Source of the DNA: Arcuatula senhousia
Lineage: Eukaryota; Mollusca; Bivalvia; Mytilida; Mytilidae
Direction of reading: 5' to 3'
DNA length: 64,000 nt
Assembly: GCA_963971305.1 (NCBI GenBank)
Contig: OZ020307.1
Location: 61,811,702 to 61,875,701 of the forward strand
Position 1 is the stretch's first letter. The number at the start of each line of letters is the position of its first letter. A program made the translations under genes and the position numbers. The notes below the pieces were generated by a model. That model had not been told where the DNA came from and did no database searches. It saw nothing but the letters and a program-made list of their open reading frames with translations. Below, piece after piece: positions 9,782-20,441 of this stretch.

Positions 9782-11428
9782 TTACTGATTGTCACGCTTG
9801 ACCAGAGTGGAGGTTATAAGGTCAGCTATATTTTTGTTACGTCTGTAAGCTACTATAGGTGGTCTTGTAAATAGTTGATTGGCAGTAGGGTCATTAGTGA
9901 TGAGCGGCCAATGTTTTCTTAATATGAATGATAAGTTTTTCAGTGTGGGGTCATATATTGTGACCATAGTTAAGGGGGTTGATCTGCTATTTGAGGAGTG
10001 CGATGGTTTTAGGGCTATTGATCGCCGGATTTCTAAGGCCTCATTCATAGCAGTTTCAATTTCCGTTTTGTTATAACCTCTCTCAATGAGTTTTTTCTCA
10101 AAGTGTTCAAGGGTTTTTCTAAGGTTAAGTGGGTCACTGTTCAGTCTAATGTGTCTTAAAGTTTCTCCTTTGATAAAACCTTTAAAAACACTAGTAGGAT
10201 GTGAACTAGATCTGAGGAGGTATTGGTACGTCTCCGTAGGTTTGATAAACGATTTGGTATCTAAAACTTTAGTTGATTTGAATCTAGCGCCCTTGTAGAT
10301 TGTGACATCTAGGAAATCAATTGAGGTAGTAGAGTGCTCAAAGGTGAATTTGAGTAGGTCGTGTTCGTTGTTGGCTAAATAGAAAAATTCTTGTAATTTT
10401 TCGAGAGTGTTGTTGAATAAAATTATACCATCGTCTTTAAATCTTTTGTGGAGAATGATATCATTCTTGTGGCTAAATTTGTTTAGGATGCTTTCAATGA
10501 ATTCGTAAGCTCTTAGATCACAAATTTGCCCGCTAGGTTTTGCCCCCATTGCGCAACCTATTCGCTGGATAAATTTGCGGTCTGCGAATTCGAATTCGTT
10601 GGTGCGTAAAACCAAGTTTGCTATTTCTAAGAAGGTTGCTTTATCTATGATGGGGATAACATAGTCATTTTGGTTCAAGTTTGAGTATGTTTTGTTAAGG
10701 ACATCCAGAAGTTCGTTGATATTCATGTTTGTGTACATGGAGCTAAGATCATAGCTGCAGAGGATGATGTTTTCAGGACAGATCGTGTTTTCAATTACAT
10801 TGATGAATTCGGTACTGTCTCTGATAAAGGTATCTTGTCTTTTTACTGCTGGTAATAAAAAATAATCCAATAATTTACCTATGAGTTCAGTGGGAACACC
10901 GCACTGAGAAATGATGGGTCTTCCTGGTATTTGGATAGAAGACCTGTCGATAGTGGTGCATAAATTATGTATGATGTCAATAGGTAATTTATGAATTTTG
11001 GGTAATAGATAAAGCCTGCCACAGCTGTTGTTGATTAGACCGTTGTTAAGAAATTTGAAGGTCATTTTATCGATTTGATTTGTATTGAGCATGTGGTGTA
11101 TTAAATGTTTTACTTGTAGGCGTATTTCCTCAGTGTTGGTGTTAAGTATTTCTTGATAGTGAATGTTGCTGAGTTGCCTATGACCTTCTTGTATATAAGA
11201 AGTTTTGTTCATGATAACAATTGTGCTGTTTTTGTCGGCTTTCTTGATGATGATATCATCATTTTGTTTGAGTGATTTTAAGGCTAACCATTCGGCCTTG
11301 GTTAGATTGCTAAATCGTGTGGAACTGTTGAGGTTGTCTAGTTCTAATTTTGTGTTGAAAATATAATTTTCAATAGCATTATTAGCAAAAGGTGGTAGGT
11401 AGTTCGAATGGATGTAAAATGGGTGCAA
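9782..11428 (-). CDS. Penelope-like reverse transcriptase, 5'-truncated but open (left arm)
   Basis: A 548-codon open frame with no stop. Visible RT features, by residue: a DDIIIKKADKNSTIVIM block (57-73), LYLLPKIHK (139-147), GRPIIS (169-174), CSYDLSSMYT with the motif A Asp at 227, GCAMGAKPSGQ (291-301), FKDD catalytic pair (332-333), FLDV (372-375), then KGFIKGETLR. This order is that of Penelope-like RTs. The start is not real: the frame opens across the inversion junction (11441), so the N-terminus of the full protein is missing. The C-terminus ends after the YRRNKNIADL block with no GIY-YIG endonuclease. It is nearly identical to the right-arm RT, so the duplication is recent. The open frame may be a chance survivor rather than an expressed gene. 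Confidence 0.8.
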   Translation of the reverse strand: MHPFYIHSNYLPPFANNAIENYIFNTKLELDNLNSSTRFSNLTKAEWLALKSLKQNDDIIIKKADKNSTIVIMNKTSYIQEGHRQLSNIHYQEILNTNTEEIRLQVKHLIHHMLNTNQIDKMTFKFLNNGLINNSCGRLYLLPKIHKLPIDIIHNLCTTIDRSSIQIPGRPIISQCGVPTELIGKLLDYFLLPAVKRQDTFIRDSTEFINVIENTICPENIILCSYDLSSMYTNMNINELLDVLNKTYSNLNQNDYVIPIIDKATFLEIANLVLRTNEFEFADRKFIQRIGCAMGAKPSGQICDLRAYEFIESILNKFSHKNDIILHKRFKDDGIILFNNTLEKLQEFFYLANNEHDLLKFTFEHSTTSIDFLDVTIYKGARFKSTKVLDTKSFIKPTETYQYLLRSSSHPTSVFKGFIKGETLRHIRLNSDPLNLRKTLEHFEKKLIERGYNKTEIETAMNEALEIRRSIALKPSHSSNSRSTPLTMVTIYDPTLKNLSFILRKHWPLITNDPTANQLFTRPPIVAYRRNKNIADLITSTLVKRDNQ

Positions 11429-11441
11429 TGGTTTGTCGATA

Positions 11442-12089
11442 AAAAACCAGAAACCACCAACTTACAGTGATTCTCCTAACCTGGAAAACCTTGAGAACAA
11501 TGATGAACTTGATCTGTTCGCCCCTGATACCAACATTCAGGAAGTGCTCCACACCGTCGAGCGAAAAATGAAGGACAGATATAGGGTAGCAACCTTAAAG
11601 GAATCTCTATCGTTCCACAAGTCCAAATCAACGGTTCCAGGATTGATGAACATAAATCTCAGATTCAACCCTGGAGTTGGAGAAAATGATGTCAACACCT
11701 TTGAATTAACAAAAAAGGAACTTGAAAGAGAATTTGAAATCAAATTCATGGATACCATGCTTAACACGTGTACATCTATCCTAGATAACTCCATGAAGGA
11801 AGTCTACGACTTAAAACACTCTGCCATGAACTCTTTGGACATACACGAACCCGCCTCAGGTTCAAAGAGAACAGAACTCTCAACCAAGTTCGAAGAGATA
11901 CTAACAAAATACAAGAACGAACGTGCTTTGTTCGCTTCAAGAATTAGGAAACGCCAGGCAGAACCTGAAGACTGCCCCAAAACAAAGAAGCAAAAAACCA
12001 CTAACATTGACCATAAAGGCAAACACCATCGCCGCAGCTTCAACATGCCATCGCATTCCAGCAAACGCCACCATCACAAGAGAAAGTGA
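11442..12089 (+). CDS. ORF1 of the Penelope-like element, 5'-truncated basic protein
   Basis: The frame is open from the inversion junction to the stop at 12089, about 215 residues. The frame extends a few codons into the left arm, but an upstream stop at 11415 and the lack of a good ATG show that the N-terminus was lost. The middle is acidic/basic mixed (TKKELEREFEIKF, KFEEILTKYKNERALF), plausibly helical. The last 60 residues are strongly basic and His-rich (RIRKRQ, KTKKQK, HKGKHHRR, KRHHHKRK), suggesting nucleic-acid binding. I recognise no named domain. It sits 257 bp upstream of the RT start in the same orientation, as an ORF1 would. A nucleic-acid chaperone role is inference only. Confidence 0.6.
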   Translation, partial: KNQKPPTYSDSPNLENLENNDELDLFAPDTNIQEVLHTVERKMKDRYRVATLKESLSFHKSKSTVPGLMNINLRFNPGVGENDVNTFELTKKELEREFEIKFMDTMLNTCTSILDNSMKEVYDLKHSAMNSLDIHEPASGSKRTELSTKFEEILTKYKNERALFASRIRKRQAEPEDCPKTKKQKTTNIDHKGKHHRRSFNMPSHSSKRHHHKRK

Positions 12090-12346
12090 CACTCTAACAC
12101 AGTGACTTTTACAACACGATAAATTCTCGATTCTTAGGATTAATTTTACTTTTTTTTACCAAGTGTTCAACTTTATTATTATATTTTTGTTAACATTTCA
12201 TTTGGGAATTAACACTCTCCTAAAGTAAGTTGTCAGCACTTTTTCTTTGTTTTGACCACGCCTACTCAATAAAATCTTTACTGATTGGTTGTTGTCACTT
12301 TATCTATTTTGTAAATTCTTACCTACTCACATCTTGCTTCACCAGC

Positions 12347-14287
12347 ATGGGTAATAGACGTACAACACGTAATTCTAAAGCCAGAAGGCTAAAAAATCAC
12401 AATAAGCACAAAGCTGACCTCAAGCAGAAATTCAAACTCAACTCTGCTAAGAAGCATATAATGAACTTTACTAACATCAACCTTAGCAACACAGAAATCT
12501 TAGCTTTAGGCAAAGGTTTAAAGTTCATTCCATACTCAACCAACAAAAAATGGAAAACAAACGTACTGAACGATTTTAACAAACTCAGTAGAAAAATGAG
12601 ATGTAAATTTGAACTATATCAGGGTATCGACAAACCATTGCACCCATTTTACATCCATTCGAACTACCTACCACCTTTTGCTAATAATGCTATTGAAAAT
12701 TATATTTTCAACACAAAATTAGAACTAGACAACCTCAACAGTTCCACACGATTTAGCAATCTAACCAAGGCCGAATGGTTAGCCTTAAAATCACTCAAAC
12801 AAAATGATGATATCATCATCAAGAAAGCCGACAAAAACAGCACAATTGTTATCATGAACAAAACTTCTTATATACAAGAAGGTCATAGGTAACTCAGCAA
12901 CATTCACTATCAAGAAATACTTAACACCAACACTGAGGAAATACGCCTACAAGTAAAACATTTAATACACCACATGCTCAATACAAATCAAATCGATAAA
13001 ATGACCTTCAAATTTCTTAACAACGGTCTAATCAACAACAGCTGTGGCAGGCTTTATCTATTACCCAAAATTCATAAATTACCTATTGACATCATACATA
13101 ATTTATGCACCACCATCGACAGGTCTTCTATCCAAATACCAGGAAGACCCATCATTTCTCAGTGCGGTGTTCCCACTGAACTCATACTAGGTAAATTATT
13201 GGATTATTTTTTATTACCAGCAGTAAAAAGACAAGATACCTTTATCAGAGACAGCACCGAATTCATCAATGTAATTGAAAACACGATCTGTCCTGAAAAC
13301 ATCATCCTCTGCAGCTATGATCTTAGCTCCATGTACACAAACATGAATATCAACGAACTTCTGGATGTCCTTAACAAAACATACTCAAACTTGAACCAAA
13401 ATGACTATATTATCCCCATCATAGATAAAGCATCCTTCTTAGAAATAGCAAACTTGGTTTTACGCACCAACGAATTCGAATTCGCAGACCGCAAATTTGT
13501 CCAGCGAATAGGTTGCGCAATGGGGGCAAAACCTAGCGGGCAAATTTGTGATCTAAGAGCTTACGAATTCATTGAAAGCATCCTAAACAAATTTAGCCAC
13601 AAGAATGATATCATTCTCCACAAAAGATTTAAAGACGATGGTATAATTTTATTCAACAACACTCTCGAAAAATTACAAGAATTTTTCTATTTAGCCAACA
13701 ACGAACACGACCTACTCAAATTCACCTTTGAGCACTCTACTACCTCAATTGATTTCCTAGATGTCACAATCTACAAGGGCGCTAGATTCAAATCAACTAA
13801 AGTTTTAGATACCAAATCGTTTATCAAACCTACGGAGACGTACCAATACCTCCTCAGATCTAGTTCACATCCTACTAGTGTTTTTAAAGGTTTTATCAAA
13901 GGAAAAACTTTAAGACACATTAGACTGAACAGTGACCCACTTAACCTTAGAAAAACCCTTGAACACTTTGAGAAAAAACTCATTGAGAGAGGTTATAACA
14001 AAACGGAAATTGAAACTGCTATGAATGAGGCCTTAGAAATCCGGCGATCAATAGCCCTAAAACCATCGCACTCCTCAAATAGCAGATCAACCCCCTTAAC
14101 TATGGTCACAATATATGACCCCACACTGAAAAACTTATCATTCATATTAAGAAAACATTGGCCGCTCATCACTAATGACCCTACTGCCAATCAACTATTT
14201 ACAAGACCACCTATAGTAGCTTACAGACGTAACAAAAATATAGCTGACCTTATAACCTCCACTCTGGTCAAGCATGACAATCAGTAA
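12347..14287 (+). pseudogene. Penelope-like reverse transcriptase ORF2 with one nonsense codon (right arm)
   Basis: The first sensible ATG is at 12347 (MGNRRTTRNSK, a basic N-terminus). The frame would be 646 codons plus stop, but a TAA at 12890-12892 interrupts it where the left-arm copy has CAA. The downstream part (12974-14287) has all RT motifs: LYLLPKIHK, GRPIIS, CSYDLSSMYT, GCAMGAKPSG, FKDD, FLDV. A 3-bp insertion adds a Leu in PTELILGK relative to the left arm, keeping the frame. The protein would copy element RNA. Ending at LVKHDNQ, it has no GIY-YIG nuclease, so it either belongs to an endonuclease-lacking lineage or lost the domain. One point mutation separates it from an open frame. 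Confidence 0.8.
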
Positions 14288-14831
14288 ATTATTTCATCGG
14301 CAATTTCATATTTATCTATGATTGCATGCAATTATAACTTGGTTTAATTATTCTAAATCACCAAGAACAACAAACCACATAATTATTTATCTCTTTCATC
14401 AAGAGATTTCATCTTCTCTTTCACCAAGAGAACATTTTTTACCCACGAAGGGTATACTTGGAAACATGTATATACTGTCCTTGTTTTAATCAATTTTTGC
14501 AACCTCATACCTTAATATTTTATCAATGGCGGGACAGCTGATGATCGGAAGCCATATACAAAAATCCGTGAAATATACATGTAATTAACAAAAAACAAAC
14601 TTTTAACAATAATCAGCTAACATTTTATTAATGTCACCATTCCCACTTTCAACAGGCCAACCCATACGAACTCTTGCATAACACCCAATGCATTTACCTT
14701 TTATCAAGGACATTATGTATCTTCACGCAATTCTTGATTCACAAGGACACCCGAACTACATGATTCCATCAATCTTTTACCATTCTTTGTAATAAATTAG
14801 ATTGTGGCGCGGGTTCTGATGTGTTAAAAAA

Positions 14832-15345
14832 GGCGTAGCAAAAGTTATTGTCTGGAACTTTGTTGTCATTTTATCTCTCATCAGCAGCATTTAAATCAAA
14901 ACATTAGAAGGTAAAAATAAAGTATTGAATGAAATTACTAAAAAACAGACATTTCTAACATGGAAAGCGAAGACCAGCACCGAGGATATCGACCATTTGC
15001 AGTAAAAGGACAGAAACCTGGTGTTTTAAACATTTTTGAATTTAACAATCGGGAATTTTAATGACAAAAATATAAGTAATGTATTGGTAAAATCGTGTCT
15101 GACAAGTCTGACGACAAGGCTTGTGATAAGTCTCGGGGACCTCGTGTATTATTTTCTTGTTATGGATTGAATTACATAATGCACTTTAGTCTTGGTTTTA
15201 ACTTATTCGACAAAGCTGCAAAGTAACATTTTAAATAGCAAAGACAACTGATTTGCATATATTCAGACACCAGAGGCAGCAATTAATCAGAATGACACAG
15301 ACAAATCAGGACTGTTCACTTTTCAACACTTCCTGACCACTTAAA
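14832..15345 (+). repeat. 514-bp direct repeat, right copy
   Basis: Partner of 8720-9233, starting GGCGTAGCAAAAG immediately after the palindrome and ending CCACTTAAA. Its first base is one nucleotide downstream of the predicted hammerhead cleavage position in the intact unit. Confidence 0.8.
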
Positions 15346-16107
15346 TTTGCACAAGATGGAGCATCAAGTTTCAGTTTGATTAAAACCTATGTCAAATTTT
15401 AAATAAATTTTGTTTATGAAATGCAATCATTAAACACTATCACCGTCACATCAAAATTGGAGATGTTTTATATAGCTTCTACAACGCGATCGAGGTGATT
15501 ATGGAATTTCTAACATCAAGTGAAATAAATTGGATTATTTTGATGGCGAGGCTTGCCGAGCGATTAAAATATAAAATTTATTTCTCGAGATGTTAGAAAT
15601 TCCATAATCATCGAGAATTTAGTTGTAGAAGATTTTTCTCTAATGTCTACATGTAAATAATTGCAAAAAGTTTTTGATCATCAATTGCACGTGCAAATAC
15701 GTCTAGAGGTGAGAAATATTTTTCCACAACTGGTTGAGAAGTTGATAAATCGGACGAAAATTAAAGAACATAGCTTTCATTACAGCAAAAGGACAAATAT
15801 CATCCGTAACATTATTCTTTTTTTTTATAGCAAAAGGACAAATATCCAAAGGTCATAAGAATTATATAAACCCACACGTCAGTTTCAAGAAAAAAATCAG
15901 TTTATTTGTTTTGCCGGAGTGGGAGTCGTAGACCAGAGATTACAACCTAAAAAAAGACATTTGGTCACATTTATATCATTTACTGTGATTAATAAGATTT
16001 ATTGCTGATCATGAAGTCATGGCGTGTGTTTCTCTTTACTACATGTATCAAAAAGGCATCATAATTTTTAATCTGAATTTTGTATGACTTTTGTTTCTGA
16101 AATATTT
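14832..16107 (+). repeat. Hammerhead-bearing unit, copy 3 (starts at the cleavage site)
   Basis: Continues from the 514-bp repeat through the hairpin (15477-15632) and the GGAGTGGGAGTCGTAGACC block (near 15918) to TTCTGAAATATT at about 16107, where unit copy 1 also ends. No hammerhead core precedes it. It is collinear with unit copy 1. Confidence 0.7.
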
Positions 16108-16421
16108 AGGAAACCCATTGATTCAGAATAGATAAATGTAATTACAAAATTCCCGAATTTGGAGAATCAATCTCAAATATACAAAAAGACATAACAATGA
16201 AGACATACCGTCATAGATGCAAGAAAGACTAATATTACTCCCAAAATGTCATCTGTTTCTAATAGACGGCACAAGCTGAGATAGATCAACAAGATAAATT
16301 AGGGTTTTTAACTTGGCCACACTACTTATTTAAAGCATGAAAAATTGTCCTTCACAACAAAAAAGAGTTATTGTAACAAAGAAGAAATGTAATACTGAAA
16401 TTCATTTGACGATTTTATCAG

Positions 16422-16465
<44 letters not shown>

Positions 16466-16609
16466 ACAGCACAGTAATATGTCATTATAATAAAGGATAA
16501 AACGATGCAGTTACATATAAGTCATTAGCATTACATGTATATAAACTCACACGTCATCGCCGAATACATATGTATGTGTATGGCTTAGTGTATATTACTA
16601 TAGACGTAA
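16108..16609. repeat. Spacer with an (AAC)n microsatellite
   Basis: The microsatellite (AAC)n spans 16422-16464, about 14 units. The rest is AT-rich with no ORF or repeat family assigned. Confidence 0.7.
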
Positions 16610-17120
16610 ATTGTTGTCATCTGCACCAAAATCCAATTGTTATTGTATGTCAAGGTAGCAACAATTAAACAGAATATCGAATAAGGGTTAAATTCAAAAT
16701 TCTCAAGGAAGATCATACAAAAGATAATTACCTATTAAACAAATAAGACCGTACAGATCCCAATTGGGAATTGAAACTTTGTAAATTGATTTCATATAAA
16801 CATCATCATGTTACAAACATAATATTTTAATTATAAAACTTCTGATATTCATAATTAAGTACATGTAAGATTGAAAGTACATGTCATCCAAATTGATCAA
16901 TTACTTTGGCTTTGTATTTATGTACCAAGACAGTGTCATTACATTGTATAAGTATATTTCCTATTATTGGTAAAATTCTATGCGGTTTGTACGCATTTAG
17001 CATTATCGCTTTTGTTGTAATTTAATTTCTGAACACAGCAAAAATGCTGAATATTATAACAGAATTTCCCTTTGTATTATTCTATAGAAATAGTAATCAA
17101 AATAAAAGACTTAGATTAAT
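16610..17120. repeat. Diverged copy of the GPCR 3'-flank block
   Basis: Collinear with 29745-30300. Shared pieces are CAAAAGATAATTAC, the CATCATGTTAC / ATCATGTTACACAC region and CTGATATTCATAATTAAGTA against CTGGTATTCATAATAAAGTA. No exon sequence is kept here. Confidence 0.55.
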
Positions 17121-17454
17121 CACACTTAAATAAACAAGTTTTTAGTGCTGAGTATATTGAATTTAATTGCATTTTATTTCCAAAAGGGTATCTCTTTTGC
17201 GAGCAAATGTAAAGATTTAATTTTTTTTTATTTAATTTTTATTGGAAAGACTCAACAGGCGCCTTTGATTTATACTTATTAAAAATTGCATTAGCTTTAT
17301 CGACGTTATGTCTTGTACATTAATTTCATATTGTCCAACTAAATACTTATTTATAATGATTATAAATATTTATTGATAATGCTTATAGCAAAAGCCGTAA
17401 CTAGCTGATGTAAAACAATATCAAAATTTTTTCATCTGTGTTATATTTTTACAA

Positions 17455-17720
17455 AAAATGTAGCATCATCACGAAACAAAGCATTGGTATTGATGTCGAC
17501 TAAATATGCCGGCTTATACAATTGAGCGCACTATGACTGTCCATGTGGACAAAGACGCAAATTAGATTTTAAGGTGACAAAGAAACACATTTGCATCTTT
17601 TCAGACGACAGAACCAAGACATTGATCCAAGTGATATAACCAATTTGACTATGAACTTGTCCCCAGTACTGGAGTACTTAAAAAGTGCCAATGCAACAGA
17701 CAAGTTAATCAACCTGCTTT
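17455..17720. repeat. Diverged copy of the GPCR intron block
   Basis: Matches 31150-31400 in the receptor intron: ATCATCAC, ATGTCGA, TTTGCATCT, CAGACGACA and GATCCAAGTGATATAACCAA. Other copies lie at 19125-19400 and 23555-23800. No ORF. Confidence 0.65.
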
Positions 17721-19124
17721 AGATAATGTAGGTATTGAATAAACCACATTGTAATGGGATATACTAATTATTTCAGATGAGGATAAATTTAAAGTATTAA
17801 AGGTCATTATATACATGTATTTCATTTTGATGAAACAGGCTTTTACTTTAAAGTATGGTCAACGGTAAACCTTAAACATGTTTTTACACAAAATAAAACG
17901 AATTGAACATCAACCTATGCTGAAATAATTAAATTTTGCACCACATTAACTCGCGTATCAAAAGAAAATAAGTAAAGTTAATAATTTTAAAATATTCTTA
18001 AACAAGAATTTAAAACACTTTCCATGTTTATAGGCCATGTTCTTGATCAAACGTAAAACATATAATGAGCATGCTTGATTCTGGTCGATGTTTTCGTAAA
18101 TAACAGTTTGGTTTATACTGAAAATTCGATAATGAAAAAAAAAACGACTAACCAATACTCAGATATATGGCAGAATGTTTAGACAAATAAAACATTTATC
18201 CTATAAACCCTCAAGTTATAATCAAGAAAGAAAGGAGTTAATTTAAACAAGAGTTCATAGGGCAACAATTGGAAATAATAATAAGAATTATCTTATATTT
18301 AATGTTTTTAATTAACACAATCATTTTGGTCGGAATCGTGGTTTTCTTTCTTAATAAGCAAGCAAAAGAATTATACCGATTTTTTTTTAAATATTGATTT
18401 TTTTACTCAATAACAGCCAAAGTTTATTACTACATATATATGTATTTATACAATGTATATCAAGATTAACAACCATAACTTCGTTCACTGAAACAACCAC
18501 AACAATCATTGGTAATGTGTCTTACCCATTATTTCAAATAACAATAAAATTTAGACGATTTCAAGGTCATAAGTATCATACATATGCACACACGTCATCA
18601 ATATTGGAAACAACCGGTAAATCTGAAACCAAGAGTTGAAGTGCATTGACCAGCCATTATACATAATAACCAGGATTATTCTAAGAAAAAAAAATACTTA
18701 TTTTAAGTAGCTATTTTTGGAGTTGTATTTTTGTCTTGAAAAGCATGCAAAAGATTTGTACAGAAGAATTTTAATCTTTTTTGCTACAAGTATCGAAGCC
18801 GGTAAATATAGTAGAGTGTGCTAAAGCCTGTCGATGGGTTAGAGAAAACTGGGTTACGCTGCGTCTTTTTCTTTGCAGTTTTTATTTGTTTTGGTTTTTA
18901 TCTTTCAGGTCAAAAATACAAAATTGATTTTTATATAAAAAAGGTACTTATTTGCATGAACTCAGATGACACAACCTGACAATTGTCCAGGAGAAAAATC
19001 ATTATTTTATAAACAAGCCTTAAGTGCTGAGTTCATTATTTATTAACTTTAATTGCTCTAAAAAAAAACTAATGCAAAACATGTCGATCATTTTATTTCT
19101 GGTATTGATTTGGAACAACACAAG
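17721..19124. other. No gene recognised; diverged duplicated DNA
   Basis: Pieces near 18540-18660 (TTCAAGGTCATAAGTATCAT, then GTTGAAGTGCATTGACCAGC) resemble modules at 26360-26470 and 28975. A second pair, GTGCTGAGT at 17142 and 19024, marks a possible tandem period near 1.88 kb. No recognisable coding sequence. Confidence 0.4.
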
Positions 19125-19400
19125 ACTATTCAAAAATTGTAGCATCATAACGAAATGAAGCCCTGGTTTTGATGTCGACTGAATATGGCGACTTAAACAA
19201 TTAAGCGCATTATGGCCGTCCTTATAGACAAAGATGCAAATAAGATTTAAGGAGGACAAAAATACTCATTCGCATCTTTTCAGACGACAGAGCCAAAGCA
19301 TTGATTCATGTCATATAACCAATTAGGTTTATGATCTTGTATTCAGTACTGGAACATTATAAAAGTGCCAACACAACAGATTATCAACCATCTTATGATG
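19125..19400. repeat. Diverged copy of the GPCR intron block
   Basis: Contains TGTAGCATCATAACGAAATG, TTGATGTCGACTGAATATGG and TTTTCAGACGACAGAGCC, collinear with 17455-17720 and 31150-31400. Confidence 0.65.
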
Positions 19401-19618
19401 AGGTAGTTACATGTACTGAAGTTACCATAACCAAATATGGTAATGGGTCATTTTCATAATGTCAACTAAGGATAAATTTTATAGTATTAAAGGTCCATAT
19501 ATTGTATCTTGATGAAACACGATACAGGGTTTTATTAATAAAAAGTTTAAACCAGCAACATTTTAATGCAAAATAGAAAGAATTGATGACCATTAACTGG
19601 TGCCTATATTAATCAACA

Positions 19619-19906
19619 ATTAGGATGTCTAACGGAGAAGTTTGAATTCCCCGAGGTTAGCCCGTTCCGTCACCAACACATTAGTGTTTGAGAACACACC
19701 AAAGCTTTAAATTATCCGTTTAAATTTCAAAATTGTCTAAATTCTAAGGTTCTTTCCCCAGGCATAGGTTGATCATCTAAGTTATAATTTGGTTCCCCAT
19801 TTCGGTATTTTTTGTTTCATTGTTCTATGCTCTTCATAATCATATAGTTTTTGGCTTTTAAAATATTTTTGGTAAAGCTCCTCTGATGAGTCTTGAATAG
19901 ACGAAA
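19619..19906 (+). repeat. Hammerhead-bearing repeat truncated within the ribozyme
   Basis: Runs from GAATTCCCCGAGGTTAGCCC through GTTCCCCATTTCGG to CTCTGATGAGTCTTGAATAG. The hammerhead core CTGATGA (19883-19889) and GAAA (19903-19906) are intact. The sequence then switches directly to the RT-element tail (GAAGCAGAGGTACC), removing stem III and the cleavage site. Confidence 0.7.
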
Positions 19907-20164
19907 GAAGCAGAGGTACCAATGGGGTATCCGTATGTCAAAAGTTCAAAAGGGCAGAGACAAAACCAGTTAACACCAACATGATCAAATTAAACAAAAA
20001 ATTGGTATTCAAATGTGGTTCGCCCAAAAAGGCAAGTATTAGCGTAGTTGACATAAAACAAAACGACGCACAAAATTACAATAAAAATAACAAAACACGA
20101 ACTCATGTCCGCTCGAAATTGACTTAGGTGCTCAGGGAGGTAAAGCAGCTCTTGTCTAAAAGAA
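19907..20164 (-). repeat. Solo 3' tail of the YIDD-type RT element
   Basis: Begins GAAGCAGAGGTACC, with a diverged interior and a GGTGCTCAGGGAGGTAAAGC end. It abuts the next, RT-linked tail head to tail, so two related insertions lie side by side. Confidence 0.65.
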
Positions 20165-20441
20165 GCAGAGGTACCAATGGGGTATCCGAATATCAAAAGT
20201 CCGAAAGGGCAGAGACAAAACCAGTAAACACCAACAAGAACGGGACAAAAACAGACAACATAAAAAACATGGAAACACAAAATAGCTGAATATCAATCAA
20301 CAACGCGAACTCAAGTCGAAACAAGAGTGAACTTAGGTGCTCCGGAAAAGTAAGCAGTTCCTGTTTGCTATAGCACACCCGTCGCGTTGCCAATTGTCCA
20401 TTTACCGTGTCAAATCCGGTGAAGGAAGACAAAACAAAACC
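20165..20441 (-). repeat. 3' tail belonging to the RT copy at 20442-21485
   Basis: Directly follows the RT coding end on the minus strand (RT, then CACGACGGGTGTGCTATAGC-type sequence, then the T-rich tail, then TTGGTACCTCTGCTTC). It is the reference for recognising solo tails elsewhere. Confidence 0.7.

Larger units (their letters stand above)
9238..14831. mobile_element. Palindromic Penelope-like retroelement
   Basis: The outer ends are TTTTTTAACACATCAG (9238) and its reverse complement ending at 14831. The arms 9238-11441 and 12625-14831 are inverted copies about 2.2 kb long with only scattered differences and one 3-bp insertion (near 13187 in the right arm). The 1183-bp spacer holds the rest of ORF1 and the 5' part of ORF2. 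The right arm plus spacer is thus a 5'-truncated element in plus orientation. The left arm is a shorter 5'-truncated copy joined to it head to head. Inverted partner copies are a known habit of Penelope-like elements. There is no GIY-YIG domain. Confidence 0.8.

Noticed and set aside
9879..10298. Plus-strand ORFs of 65 and 70 codons (and mirror ORFs at 13771-14190)
   Set aside because: Antisense shadows of the Penelope-like RT. They occur identically in both arms because the arms are inverted copies.
11537..12105. ORFs overlapping ORF1 in other frames
   Set aside because: Shorter, on the opposite strand or in another frame, and without the charge pattern of ORF1.
14531..14560. CTGATGATCGGAAG in the palindrome arm, considered as a second hammerhead core
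   Set aside because: No stem II can form between CTGATGA and GAA, and no paired stem I was found.
9238..14831. Classification as a DIRS or LTR retrotransposon because of the inverted repeats
   Set aside because: No tyrosine recombinase, integrase, protease or gag seen. The RT motif order with KIHK, AMGAKPSG and FLDV fits Penelope-like elements.
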